Below the pieces are notes generated by a model. That model worked only from the letters and a program-made list of their open reading frames with translations, was not told the DNA's origin and did no database searches. The translations under genes were made by a program, and so were the position numbers. From Flavobacterium sp. W4I14 (lineage in GTDB: Bacteria > Bacteroidota > Bacteroidia > Sphingobacteriales > Sphingobacteriaceae), in contig JAUSZU010000001.1 of the NCBI GenBank assembly GCA_030817875.1, forward strand, positions 2,480,001 through 2,544,000: a stretch of DNA of 64,000 nucleotides, written 5' to 3'. Positions 53,489 to 63,018 of this stretch are shown one piece after another. Position 1 is the stretch's first letter. Each line of letters begins with the position of its first letter.

Positions 53489-54763
53489 TCAACGGGAAAA
53501 AGTAAGGGTTCCGAAGCCGAGTTGATCATAACTACCACTATTTGGTCCATAATCTCCACCACCGCCCTCAGGCCGTACTTTTGCAGCAAATTGGGTAGTA
53601 TAGGGAGCTGTTTTCCCTTTTATCTTCACATAATAATTGTAAACCAATTCCCATCCCGGGCGTATGGTGCCACGGCCAGCGCTTGAAATAACGGTGTGAT
53701 TTGAATTTTCACAGTTATTATAAGTTGTAAACGGGACGGTATTGGTTGTATTGATGTTATAGGCCGCTATATATTCACTAACCCCTAAAAGGGGCGGGTT
53801 AACATGACTCCAGGGGTTATAATCGAAAAAGTTTTGACCCTGATTATACAGCATTTGGCAAAAGGTACCGAAAAGCGGGACCTCCATTGTTGCATGCCCC
53901 TGATCTCTCCCCGCCTCCTGGCCCTGGTCCATACCATTGGGATATGTGGCGGTAGTCACTCTTCCGATAAAGGCGGTGCCGGTTCCACTATGCTGATAAT
54001 AATCTATTGCATAATTAATCTTGGGCATATCATCGCAAAGAATGCCTATGGCCAACACCGTGCATAAGTTAGACATATCCCAGTTAAGCCAGTAATGTGT
54101 ATTACAGGTATTGTTATGTCTATTCAGAAAATCGCTCGACACGGGATAGTATACATTCAGCATAAAATTTTTAAAAGCAGTAAAATCTGATGCAGACCAA
54201 CCACTATAACCCCGCATAATTTCTGCAGCATTGGCCCATTGGTAACCTTGCAGGCCTGCTGCCAGCTGTTTATTGCTGTCACCATCAATATACTTGCATT
54301 TAACGGCCCAGGCATTCATAATCGCTATGGCATTTGCACCACAAGCTGCATCGCCCTTAATTTTCCATCGTAGTGCATTCTGATAGGCAGCTGCAGCATC
54401 CTGACAGGCCAGGATATAATTTTCAGCCCTTCCGCTTGCTGCTCTTCCACGCACAATCGTATCAACTGGCCGCGGAACATAGGTGGCTGCAGAGCGGCCA
54501 TTAGCTACAAGTTTATTCCAACCATCCAGCCAGGGTTGTGCCCCTGCATTTACCTTGCTAGTCATTCGGGTAAAATCAGCCGCAGAATGAAGCATGCCCG
54601 GGTGTACAACAGTGCTTACCCGCCCTAACGCAGTGGCTACCATTTGTTTTCCGGGTGCCAGACCAGCACTCGAATTTGCAGGATCTTCAGTGACGATTGG
54701 CTTACTGCATCCGCAAATGACAGTTACCGCGCAAAGTGTGAGTAGATTCATTTTTGTTTTCAT
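53489..54763 (-). CDS. Alginate-lyase-fold lipoprotein
   Basis: 424 aa from the ATG at 54763 (MKTKMNLLTL); earlier in-frame starts give no signal. Lipobox C19 (VICGCSKP). The (alpha/alpha) barrel of the alginate-lyase superfamily (PF05426) has NTHYWLNWD at 221-229 (catalytic Asn/His region) and GRDQGHATMEVPLF near 290, where Arg/His/Tyr residues neutralise and abstract. Substrate is probably a polyuronide. It follows GH30 by about 620 bp in the same direction. Confidence 0.75.
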   Translation of the reverse strand: MKTKMNLLTLCAVTVICGCSKPIVTEDPANSSAGLAPGKQMVATALGRVSTVVHPGMLHSAADFTRMTSKVNAGAQPWLDGWNKLVANGRSAATYVPRPVDTIVRGRAASGRAENYILACQDAAAAYQNALRWKIKGDAACGANAIAIMNAWAVKCKYIDGDSNKQLAAGLQGYQWANAAEIMRGYSGWSASDFTAFKNFMLNVYYPVSSDFLNRHNNTCNTHYWLNWDMSNLCTVLAIGILCDDMPKINYAIDYYQHSGTGTAFIGRVTTATYPNGMDQGQEAGRDQGHATMEVPLFGTFCQMLYNQGQNFFDYNPWSHVNPPLLGVSEYIAAYNINTTNTVPFTTYNNCENSNHTVISSAGRGTIRPGWELVYNYYVKIKGKTAPYTTQFAAKVRPEGGGGDYGPNSGSYDQLGFGTLTFSR

Positions 54764-55383
54764 AGTTAATAGATAATTGGTTAAAATATGATCCGCCTTT
54801 AAATGCAAAAGCCGGTTTAACAGCATTTTGCATTGTGACATGCTTATTTTCAACAATCAGCCTCATTGGTGTCAGGTTATTCAGATATACGAGATAAACG
54901 CCTAAAAGGTAATTTCCTGATAAGTTTCATTTGCTAATTAATTTTGGTTAGACTTTAAATATGAATCTTTGGTGGACGAGCCACCCCAGGTCTATATATT
55001 CCAAAGACAAAATTGTAAGCCCTCCATACTCTTTTTGTAAGATATATTTTACATTTTAAATCAACAACCCACAAATGGACATCACCCGGCTACATTTAGT
55101 TTAGGTTAGCCAAATGTAAACCGGGCAAATTATGCTCATATTATATTTTTCTTAATCTATTGATCTAGCCATACCCTAACTGTCGGGCTTTCCAGTTGTG
55201 TGTGTCATCAGTTTTAATATATCCAAGTCTTAGCGGTGCAGATTATCTATATTTCCGATAGCGCACCTTCCGCAACAGGAAAATCCGCCAAAGAAAAACT
55301 GATCATCATACTTCCCCCCTGTCTGAGACAGACGCGGCATCCTTGTGAAACAGAAACATCATCAAACGAAATATCTCTACTGA
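54764..55383. other. Intergenic region upstream of the alginate-lyase-fold gene
   Basis: No gene. An imperfect hairpin (CCCGGCTACATTT 55085-55097 with AAATGTAAACCGGG 55112-55125) and the palindrome CTGTC-TGA-GACAG (55319-55331) are present. The latter resembles CTGTC-CTG-GACAG at 62860-62872, also between genes of this locus. Confidence 0.45.
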
Positions 55384-56862
55384 TTATTCAACTATCAATG
55401 TCGCTATAGAATGCGGCAAGCTGCTGGTTGTAGCTGCCTGACCCTTTATCCATAAGCTATACTTGATTTTTTCATCTGATTGATTCATCACAACCACAAC
55501 AAGTTTTCCATCTGTATTCAAAAAAGAGGTCGTTTGCAGAAGATCACGACTGGATGCTGTGGCAATTCTTCTAGCTCCGGGACGGATGAATTTTGAAAAA
55601 TGCCCAATGTAATAGTAGGCATTCGTATAGATTAATTTATCCTTCTTAGTATCGGCATGTACCGGGGCAAAACAAAAATTCCCTACATGGTTTGGGCCAC
55701 CGTTTTCATCTAAAAGAATATTCCAGTCCGTCCACGCTGCAGTTCCGGCATTAAAGTCATTGATCATTGAATAGCCATAGCGCTCGCCCAAAGTCCAATC
55801 ATCCAACTTCTTTACATCATACTTTTCTTTACATCCCTCGGTAAAAATTAGTGCTTTATCCGGATAGGCTTCATGTGTCTGCCTTACATTTCCAAACTGC
55901 ATGTCACTTCCGGTCCACGTTTCGTACCAGTGGAAGCCAATACCCCAAACGTATTTCGCAGCATCTTTATCATTTAAAATGGTAGTTGCTCTTTGAAAAA
56001 TTTGATCACGGTTATGATCCCAGGCAATCAATTTCTTAGAAGATAAACCTGATTTATGTAGTGTAGGACCTAAGAAGTTTTTTATAAAATCACGCTCCTC
56101 TTCTGCAGTATACACACAGGATTCCCATCTCTGTTTAGCCATTGGCTCGTTTTGAACCGAGAGACCCCAAACTGGAATACCCATCGTTTCGTAAGCTTTA
56201 ATAAACTTTACATAATGATTTGCCCAACTTTGGCGATATTCGGGTAATAAATGTCCTCCTTGAATCAAACTGTTGTTGTCTTTCATCCAGGCGGGTGGTG
56301 ACCAAGGACTCACGTATAATGATAATTTACCCCCGGCAGCCGCAGTTGCCATTTTAATTAAGGGAATTTTAAACTCCTTATCGTGATCAATGCTAAAAGT
56401 TTTTAAATGTTTATCATTATCCTGAACATAAGTATAGCTTCCGCTGGAGAAATCACAGCTCGCAATATTTGTACGGGCCAAGGTATAACCTATACCTTTA
56501 TCTTTATCGTAATAGGCAGTAAGCAGTTCTTGTTGGTTTTGCCTGGAAAGTTTGGCAATGGTTTCTGCAGAGGCATCAGTTAATGCTCCGCCGATGCCTA
56601 CCAAAGTTTGAAATCTGATGTTGGGATCAACGAAAATTGTTGGTTCTGTTTCAAAGGGCTGTCTATTTTCTGCAAAATTTAATGTTTCAGTTTTGCTGAT
56701 GCGATAATCAGATTTGCTCGCCGTGGTGTAAACCACAACTTTTTTATTTCCAAGCACATATTCCTGAAGGGGTTTACCGGCTGCTCCAACACTTTTTTTT
56801 TGCTGTGCCACTGCACCAAATGTGGTCGCAAAAACTAACAGGAGACTTATATTTTTTTTCAT
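55384..56862 (-). CDS. GH30-family glycoside hydrolase
   Basis: 492 aa, signal peptide ending GAVAQ. (Beta/alpha)8 barrel with acid/base E239 (LSVQNEPMAKQRWESC) and nucleophile E342 (ALIFTEGCKE), plus LVGIGGALTDASAET and YVSPWSPPAWMK, all typical of GH30 (glucosylceramidase/beta-1,6-glucanase type). A small beta-sandwich closes the C-terminus. In this locus it probably removes beta-linked glucose or glucuronic-acid-type side chains after lyase action. Confidence 0.9.
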   Translation of the reverse strand: MKKNISLLLVFATTFGAVAQQKKSVGAAGKPLQEYVLGNKKVVVYTTASKSDYRISKTETLNFAENRQPFETEPTIFVDPNIRFQTLVGIGGALTDASAETIAKLSRQNQQELLTAYYDKDKGIGYTLARTNIASCDFSSGSYTYVQDNDKHLKTFSIDHDKEFKIPLIKMATAAAGGKLSLYVSPWSPPAWMKDNNSLIQGGHLLPEYRQSWANHYVKFIKAYETMGIPVWGLSVQNEPMAKQRWESCVYTAEEERDFIKNFLGPTLHKSGLSSKKLIAWDHNRDQIFQRATTILNDKDAAKYVWGIGFHWYETWTGSDMQFGNVRQTHEAYPDKALIFTEGCKEKYDVKKLDDWTLGERYGYSMINDFNAGTAAWTDWNILLDENGGPNHVGNFCFAPVHADTKKDKLIYTNAYYYIGHFSKFIRPGARRIATASSRDLLQTTSFLNTDGKLVVVVMNQSDEKIKYSLWIKGQAATTSSLPHSIATLIVE

Positions 56863-56994
56863 GTCCTTTAAATTATTATATATTTAATGCATTTCTTGAT
56901 AACTTCATAATGCATATATTAGGATATCATTTCTTGCCGCATTGCAACCAGAGATAATAAGTACAATACTGCGAACCCCAATAGTTTTCTCCTA

Positions 56995-58167
56995 TTACTT
57001 ACTCCTCAAAAGCGCTTCCAGATAATAATAATCAGCATAGTTTATGGGCACATCAATTTCTGATTTTGCCGGAAGATGCCCGGTACTATGCTCGAGAATG
57101 AAGCCATAATTATTACCAAATTTACTAGTATATTTTATGTTGAGGCTGGACAAAATTTTATCAGCTGAGGCTTTATATTTTTTGCCTTTTACACTATATT
57201 TTGCGAGCTCATAAAGTGCAGAAGCGGTGATTGCTGCAGCCGAAGCATCCCGGGAAACATTTGGAATATCAGGGTCGTTGTAATCCCAATACGGAATACC
57301 GTCTGCAGGTGTAATTTTGTTATTCAGTATAAACTCCGCAATTCCGTCTGCCTGAGATAAGTATTTATCATTTTTTGTTTCGCGGAAACATAGCGTGTAT
57401 CCATATAAAGCCCATGCCTGCCCACGGGCCCATGCCGATTCGTTTGCATAACCCTGCGCTGTTATTTTCTGAAGTATGTGTCCAGCCTTGAGTGTATCAT
57501 AATCAACTACGTGATAGGAACTAAAATCTGGTCGGAAGTGATTTTTAATCGTATGATCTGCATGGGACACAGCGATTTTATAAAAGGATGAATCACCTGT
57601 CATCTTGGTCGCTTCAAACAGCAATTCAAGATTCATCATATTATCAATAATTACCGGATATTTCCATTTATCACCATTATGATCCCATGATTTTAGCACA
57701 CCTGCAGTTTTGTTAAATCTGGTAGAAAGCGATTTAGCCGCCTGAATAATAACGCCCTTGTAAGCGGTATCTTTTGTTAAGCGATAGCCATTTCCAAACG
57801 GGCAGTAAATCATAAAACCCAAATCGTGAGTACCACGATTGTATTGCTCTTTCTTGATATCTGCAGTATATTTCTTAGCAAGATCAAGCCACTTTTTATC
57901 TTTTGTGTATTCATAAAAATACCAGAGTTCCGCCGGAAAAAATCCACTAGTCCAATCTCTCGATGCGACCATTTTAAACTGCCCCTTTTCTACAGTTCTT
58001 GGAGATACCAGACTGGGTTTAACCAGACGTGCCGAGTCAACATTTTTAACCAAAACATCAGTTTGTTTTGCTGCAGCAGCAAAAGCTTGATTTACATTAA
58101 CTTTTTGAGCATTTGCTGAGCCAGCTAGCAACATACAACATAACGTTATCTTAATTTTTAAATTCAT
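56995..58167 (-). CDS. GH88 unsaturated glucuronyl hydrolase
   Basis: 390 aa from the ATG at 58167 (MNLKIKITLC), signal peptide ending GSANA. (Alpha/alpha)6 barrel with the two family Asp residues D115 (RGTHDLGFM) and D175 (VIIDNMMNLEL), then ESAWARGQAWALYGY and DASAAAITASALYELA. It hydrates the 4,5-unsaturated uronic acid left by polysaccharide lyases. The start is 2 nt after the stop of the upstream lyase gene, so they are one operon. Confidence 0.9.
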   Translation of the reverse strand: MNLKIKITLCCMLLAGSANAQKVNVNQAFAAAAKQTDVLVKNVDSARLVKPSLVSPRTVEKGQFKMVASRDWTSGFFPAELWYFYEYTKDKKWLDLAKKYTADIKKEQYNRGTHDLGFMIYCPFGNGYRLTKDTAYKGVIIQAAKSLSTRFNKTAGVLKSWDHNGDKWKYPVIIDNMMNLELLFEATKMTGDSSFYKIAVSHADHTIKNHFRPDFSSYHVVDYDTLKAGHILQKITAQGYANESAWARGQAWALYGYTLCFRETKNDKYLSQADGIAEFILNNKITPADGIPYWDYNDPDIPNVSRDASAAAITASALYELAKYSVKGKKYKASADKILSSLNIKYTSKFGNNYGFILEHSTGHLPAKSEIDVPINYADYYYLEALLRSK

Positions 58168-58169
58168 AT

Positions 58170-59363
58170 TTATAACCATATTAAAGGATTGCGAACGGGT
58201 AAATTCCTAATGACTTCTTCTACCTGAGGTGCATGGTCTAGTTTTTCCCAGGTGGAATACCATTCATGCTGATTGAACTGAACCGCTCCGAAAATTAAAA
58301 AGGGTTGTGCAACAGGCCAGTTTTCCCAATACATTACATCGGCTTTTAAAGGCCATTTATTTTTTTCGGCGATAAAAGGATAAAGATAATCCAGGCCTTT
58401 GCGGATCGATTTTCCATCTGCTGTTGTAAAATTCCAAAGATCATCACTTGGAATGGACAAAATCTGGCAAAGCATCACCATCGCATCGAGGTTAAAAATT
58501 GAATATCCATAGGGTTTCGTTCTTGCCATTTCTAAAGGAAAACTACCATCTATAGCCATTTGATTGGGCAGTAAGATGGTTTTATAACTAATGCGCAACG
58601 AATCGAGCATTGGCTCATCTTTACACAGTTTAGCGAAAGACGCCACTTGCATCGCCCAACATGTGGCATGATTATTTTTAACTGTTTTTTCTTGTATACC
58701 TGGTTTGGAGGTATTCAGCCACAGCGTGTAACTGGCAAACCATTTTTTAATTCCAATGGAGATAGACTTATCAAATGCCTTTGCGTTTTCCATCACCAAA
58801 GCACCTTGAGCAACTTCCATTAAATGAATGGTATCGATAATACCGTAATTTCTTCCGGTAAACCTGCCCTTTACTGCTTGAGCAAATAAAAGATTTGGAT
58901 TCATTAAGGTTTCAGGATTTATAAACCATGCCTGAAAATGTTTAACCGCATGCCTTACGTAACTTTCATTGCCTGTTATTTTATAGGCTGACGCCAATGC
59001 ACCGATGATTTTACTGAAACGAATCATAGCCTTCCTATGCTCGACAAAATTATCCGGGTTCGTTAATCCATCTCGGTTGATATAAGGTCCATCCGGATTT
59101 TTCGGGTCCGGCCAGAAGTAATCTGCTTCCGAAAAAAAATCATGTTTGCCGCCAACACTTCTCGGCGAAGACGAGGCTGTAATCGTAATCGGCTCTTGTT
59201 CCATTGCCCATTTTGCCTGATTTAAAATTTGCTTTTTGAGCAAAGCAATAGTTTGTTTCTTAATATCAACAGGCAGCTTTTCCTTATTCAAAATATTGAC
59301 AGAAAATGCCGTTCCAGCGATATAAAAAATAATAAACATTAAAATAACCAATGCTCTTCTCAT
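58170..59363 (-). CDS. PL38-like alginate/glucuronan lyase
   Basis: 397 aa with N-terminal signal. Alginate_lyase superfamily (PF05426): DYFWPDPKNPDGPYINRDG, HLMEVAQGALVMENA and the active-site motif NNHATCW (230-236), with Tyr-rich KPYGYSIFNLDAM. The order of motifs matches PL38-type lyases active on glucuronan or alginate. It is encoded 3 bp after GH2 and directly before GH88, so lyase and unsaturated-uronide hydrolase act in sequence. Confidence 0.8.
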   Translation of the reverse strand: MRRALVILMFIIFYIAGTAFSVNILNKEKLPVDIKKQTIALLKKQILNQAKWAMEQEPITITASSSPRSVGGKHDFFSEADYFWPDPKNPDGPYINRDGLTNPDNFVEHRKAMIRFSKIIGALASAYKITGNESYVRHAVKHFQAWFINPETLMNPNLLFAQAVKGRFTGRNYGIIDTIHLMEVAQGALVMENAKAFDKSISIGIKKWFASYTLWLNTSKPGIQEKTVKNNHATCWAMQVASFAKLCKDEPMLDSLRISYKTILLPNQMAIDGSFPLEMARTKPYGYSIFNLDAMVMLCQILSIPSDDLWNFTTADGKSIRKGLDYLYPFIAEKNKWPLKADVMYWENWPVAQPFLIFGAVQFNQHEWYSTWEKLDHAPQVEEVIRNLPVRNPLIWL

Positions 59364-59366
59364 AAC

Positions 59367-61829
59367 TTATAATGTTTCAAAAATGGTTGGCATGCCTTCT
59401 GATTTCACCGATGCAACACTTTTGCCTTTATTTAATTTTACTTTGATAATTGCCCTGCCATTGTAAGCCTGCACTTTTCTCGAACCGGACGATGTTCCCA
59501 AATCATCAATTAATCTTCCATCGCCCGTTAATCCAAAATTTACCCAATTTGTTGCATCCAGACATTGTATTCCAGCTTCATCAAAAAGCTTAACCTCCAA
59601 GGTTGCAACATCTGCCTCCTTATTTATTTTGGTTAAGGTCATTTTAGCGGCTTTAGTCCATTTCTCTGTTTGATAGATAAATTTTAGCTCATCGCTTACG
59701 GTAACCTTACCTTTTTTAGCTACAACTTTAACTGTATTTTCTCCTTTAAGAAACGGAAGGTTCCAACGTAAACCCGCAGCAGGGAAATCCTGGCTGTTTC
59801 TTTTCTTTATCCCAAAGCTTTTTCCGTTCAGAAATATCTCTGCTTCCGTACAATTAGCATAAACTTTTACCATTTTTTCCTCTCCCTCATCCCCCCATCG
59901 TACTGGCCAGCTATGCCCATAAATATGAACCATTGGTTTATCGGTCCAATACGATTGAAAAACATAATAAGCCTCCTTTTTAGTAAAATCTCTTTCTACA
60001 ACTCCCTTCTGGTTCATGTAAGGTACCGGATTATCAGGACGAACAGGGGTAGAAAAATCTTTGAACGGCCAGTATGCTGAACCACTTAGCCAAGGCATGT
60101 TTTCCTGTTCTTTAAGGTGCCAATCAATCAAATTGGTGATGTAGGATTCACTCCAATCGCCATCTTTGGATATTCTTGCGGCACCCCCAAATAATGAAGC
60201 ATCACCTGCCCGCTCATCAGCGCTTTCACCGGTTTTAATTTTACTTAGGGCTTTATCAGGATTTTCTGAATGTCGCATGGCATGGCTATCGCCTCCCCAT
60301 TCTACATGTAAAAAGCGCTTAACTTTAGCAAATTCATCTTGAGAAACCTTTTTATAGTCGGTATAAGCACCACGGTACCAGCCCGCCCAGATGGATGGAG
60401 AATATACATCAACAATATCGGCACAAAAATCGCATCGCCGGATTGCGGTATACCTGGATGAATCCAGTTTGTGAGAGCGTCCGTTAAGTTCTTTCATAAA
60501 GGTTCTGATTTTTTCTTTATCAAATTCGGCAAAATCTCCCGGCCAATCGTTTTCGTTTCCCAAGCCCCAGATAATGATGGAAGGATGGTTATAATGCTGC
60601 TCAATCATGTTTGTGAGCATCTTTCTGGCCTGTTGTTTATAAGTTTCGCCACCTAAACCACCCCGACACCAAGGGATTTCTTCCCAAACCAAAATACCCA
60701 AACTATCGCACAGGTTCAACACAATTCTCGATTGCTGATAATGCCCCAGTCGGATAAAATTCACGCCCATATCCTTCATCATCTGCATCTCGGTGCGAAT
60801 CATTTCCTCGCTCATTGCTGCCGCAACGCCTGCATGGTCTTCGTGCCGATGGGTACCGCGCAAGAGCAAACGATTTCCATTTAAACTGAAAGGACCTTTC
60901 TCTACAAAATTGATGTTTCTAAAACCTATCTTTTCTTCACTCTTATAACTGCCTGTGGATGAAATGAGATTATAAACCAGGCGATACTGCAAGGGTTTAT
61001 CTGTCGACCATAATTGCGGCTTATTGATCTGTAAGCTCCATAATTCAGTATCGCCATTTAAATTATTAAGCTTTTTGTTCTGCTGTGCAACAACCTTTCC
61101 TCTTGGATCGATTAATTTAAGATGGATAGCGGCATTTTTTAGGCCCGTAGGATCGTAAAATCTTCCGCTTACATTTAATTTACCCAATTTTCCGTGGGCA
61201 TCCACTTCAGCTTTAGCAAACATTTTTTCAACAGAGAGTGGCGGAACATAAACCAGGTTTAAATAGCGGTAAATTCCTCCATAAATATTAAAGTCGGATA
61301 GATCTGAAGGAATCATTTCCAAATCTCTTGAATTATCCGTACGGATAGAAACAGGCACCTGCCCGTTAAACTGCTTTTGGTAAATTTCCTCCTTTTGAAA
61401 TGCGGCAACCGCATCTGTAATGTCAACTGTCCATTCATCGTAACCACCCAGGTGAGCTGCAACTTTTGTAGTGTAAACATAAACTTCTGTCTTTTGACCA
61501 GCACCTTCGAAATGCAAAATGGTTCTACCATTTTGATAAGGATTTTCGATTTTAAGCTTTGTGCGGTACCATGCGGGGCCCTGATAATAGTTCACATCAG
61601 GATCTACCGCATCTGTAGCATTAACGCAATGCGGTAAATTCACATTTTCCCATAATGGAACGGATTCAGGATTTCCCAACCCGACAGGGCGGACAGCTTC
61701 CCAGACCCCTCCTAAATCCTGTTTAAGAAATTCCCAGCCAGCATATAACCGCATTGATTTTTGTGCAAATGCAATATCGGATGATAGCAAGAAACTGAGG
61801 ACAATAAGATATGTGGCTATTTTTTTCAT
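59367..61829 (-). CDS. GH2-family glycoside hydrolase
   Basis: 820 aa, signal peptide ending IAFAQ. Jelly-roll sugar-binding domain (about 25-200), immunoglobulin-like domain (200-310), TIM barrel with acid/base E426 (WGLGNENDW) and nucleophile E510 (FLHVEWGGD), then a C-terminal Ig-like domain. GH2 includes beta-galactosidases, glucuronidases and mannosidases; specificity cannot be set by eye, though the uronide context favours glucuronidase or galactosidase on side chains. Confidence 0.9.
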   Translation of the reverse strand: MKKIATYLIVLSFLLSSDIAFAQKSMRLYAGWEFLKQDLGGVWEAVRPVGLGNPESVPLWENVNLPHCVNATDAVDPDVNYYQGPAWYRTKLKIENPYQNGRTILHFEGAGQKTEVYVYTTKVAAHLGGYDEWTVDITDAVAAFQKEEIYQKQFNGQVPVSIRTDNSRDLEMIPSDLSDFNIYGGIYRYLNLVYVPPLSVEKMFAKAEVDAHGKLGKLNVSGRFYDPTGLKNAAIHLKLIDPRGKVVAQQNKKLNNLNGDTELWSLQINKPQLWSTDKPLQYRLVYNLISSTGSYKSEEKIGFRNINFVEKGPFSLNGNRLLLRGTHRHEDHAGVAAAMSEEMIRTEMQMMKDMGVNFIRLGHYQQSRIVLNLCDSLGILVWEEIPWCRGGLGGETYKQQARKMLTNMIEQHYNHPSIIIWGLGNENDWPGDFAEFDKEKIRTFMKELNGRSHKLDSSRYTAIRRCDFCADIVDVYSPSIWAGWYRGAYTDYKKVSQDEFAKVKRFLHVEWGGDSHAMRHSENPDKALSKIKTGESADERAGDASLFGGAARISKDGDWSESYITNLIDWHLKEQENMPWLSGSAYWPFKDFSTPVRPDNPVPYMNQKGVVERDFTKKEAYYVFQSYWTDKPMVHIYGHSWPVRWGDEGEEKMVKVYANCTEAEIFLNGKSFGIKKRNSQDFPAAGLRWNLPFLKGENTVKVVAKKGKVTVSDELKFIYQTEKWTKAAKMTLTKINKEADVATLEVKLFDEAGIQCLDATNWVNFGLTGDGRLIDDLGTSSGSRKVQAYNGRAIIKVKLNKGKSVASVKSEGMPTIFETL

Positions 61830-61916
61830 ATATAATAATAAACAAATTATTTTTTGCTGCTGCCTTATTGTTATAAATGATTTTAATGGTGATTATCAAG
61901 CTTCACCATCAAAATG

Positions 61917-62801
61917 CTATTGAATTTTGTTTACTACTAAATCATCAAAGTAAATATAACTGGTCTGACTGGAACCCCAGACAGCAACGTCCTTTCCACC
62001 CCTGAAATTATGGAAGGATAGTCGCTTAATTAGGCGCTCTGCATCGTTTGTCGTCCAACGGATAGACTGATCTAATACTGTTTCACCATTTATAAGTACC
62101 TGTACCCAGCCGTTTTTAGTAGATCCGGTATTACTTTTCACATAAAGATGTACCGTATAGGTATTTCCTTTTACAAGGCTTCCGCTTGTTGGATAAGATT
62201 TTCCAAAGGTATCTCCACAGGGGCCAGCCATATCCCTATGATAAACATAAGGTTGAAAATAGACCCTGTTACCATTATTATACCACATTAATCGCAAACT
62301 TCCTCCATTTCCATCGGTGGGAATATCACAGCCCGTATTGCCTTCTCCGATAAGAAAGCCAAATCCTACCTTTCCTCCTCTACTCCAATCGAACTGACTA
62401 TGAAAACGAACTTTAAATGTTGCCTCATATGCAGAACCATCAGATAGGTCCGCGCCAGCAATAAGTCCGTTGGACACGGAGTTTGGAGCCAAGGTTGCCC
62501 TGGCCCACCCACCTGATATGTAGGCACGGTCTTCATTCCAGCCAGTCAGCGCAGCCATGCCGAAATCGCTACTTGCTTCACTGTAAGAAAATGAACCATC
62601 GGGATGATTGAAACTGGTGTTGATGTTGCTTGGATAAGCTTGTGCTGCAGCCGTTGCCATACTTTTATTTACCAAAAGTTTTTCCGAGGTAACAATGTCT
62701 TGGTTTGCCTCTGATGAATCTTTCGAACAGCCTAGAATAACACTGAAAAAAATTAACATGGCCATGCCAGTTGATTTAGATATTATAATTTTAACACTCA
62801 T
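61917..62801 (-). CDS. PL14-like polysaccharide lyase lipoprotein
   Basis: 294 aa. Lipobox C25 (SVILGCSKDSS). A beta-jelly-roll lyase with FDWSRGGKVGFGFLIGEGNT, SLRLMWYNNGNRVYFQPYVY and LSFHNFRGGKDVAVW, matching the GGKxPG and MWR-type strands of PL14 (alginate/glucuronan lyases). The canonical GGKLPG is changed to GGKVGF, so specificity may differ. Surface-located lyase that would make the first cut before import through the SusCD upstream. Confidence 0.75.
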   Translation of the reverse strand: MSVKIIISKSTGMAMLIFFSVILGCSKDSSEANQDIVTSEKLLVNKSMATAAAQAYPSNINTSFNHPDGSFSYSEASSDFGMAALTGWNEDRAYISGGWARATLAPNSVSNGLIAGADLSDGSAYEATFKVRFHSQFDWSRGGKVGFGFLIGEGNTGCDIPTDGNGGSLRLMWYNNGNRVYFQPYVYHRDMAGPCGDTFGKSYPTSGSLVKGNTYTVHLYVKSNTGSTKNGWVQVLINGETVLDQSIRWTTNDAERLIKRLSFHNFRGGKDVAVWGSSQTSYIYFDDLVVNKIQ

Positions 62802-62859
62802 TTTAATTTGGTTTAGGTTTAGGTTTAAATCTGGTTAGATATTTCTTATTCGTGCTTTT

Positions 62860-62872
62860 CTGTCCTGGACAG
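62860..62872. promoter_or_regulatory. Palindrome CTGTCCTGGACAG
   Basis: Perfect 6-bp arms around one T, 59 bp upstream of the PL14-like gene. A related CTGTCTGAGACAG lies at 55319-55331 between GH30 and the alginate-lyase-fold gene. It could be an operator for the locus. Confidence 0.3.
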
Positions 62873-62949
62873 CCATGTGCATCGTTTTGCTTTAGTTTCT
62901 TATTAATTTATAGATGTACTTAAAATGTTTTGATTTCATCCGGATCAGG

Positions 62950-62978
62950 AAAAAAGCAGTCCCTGGTTAAGGGACTGC
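62950..62978 (-). terminator. Terminator between SusD and the lyase genes
   Basis: GCAGTCCCT (62956-62964) and AGGGACTGC (62970-62978) pair perfectly; on the minus strand T6 follows. It would end or dampen the SusCD transcript before the downstream enzymes, a common layout in such loci. Confidence 0.85.
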
Positions 62979-63018
62979 CCATTCTATATGTATATTCTCA
63001 CACGGTCTTTATCTGCTA

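Noticed and set aside
54764-54856. Longer start for the alginate-lyase-fold lipoprotein
   Set aside because: The extra 31 residues have no signal character; the ATG at 54763 directly precedes a lipoprotein signal.
62805-62825. Three GGTTTA hexamers, telomere-like
   Set aside because: Too short for any telomere or phase-variation role; likely simple slippage upstream of the lyase gene.
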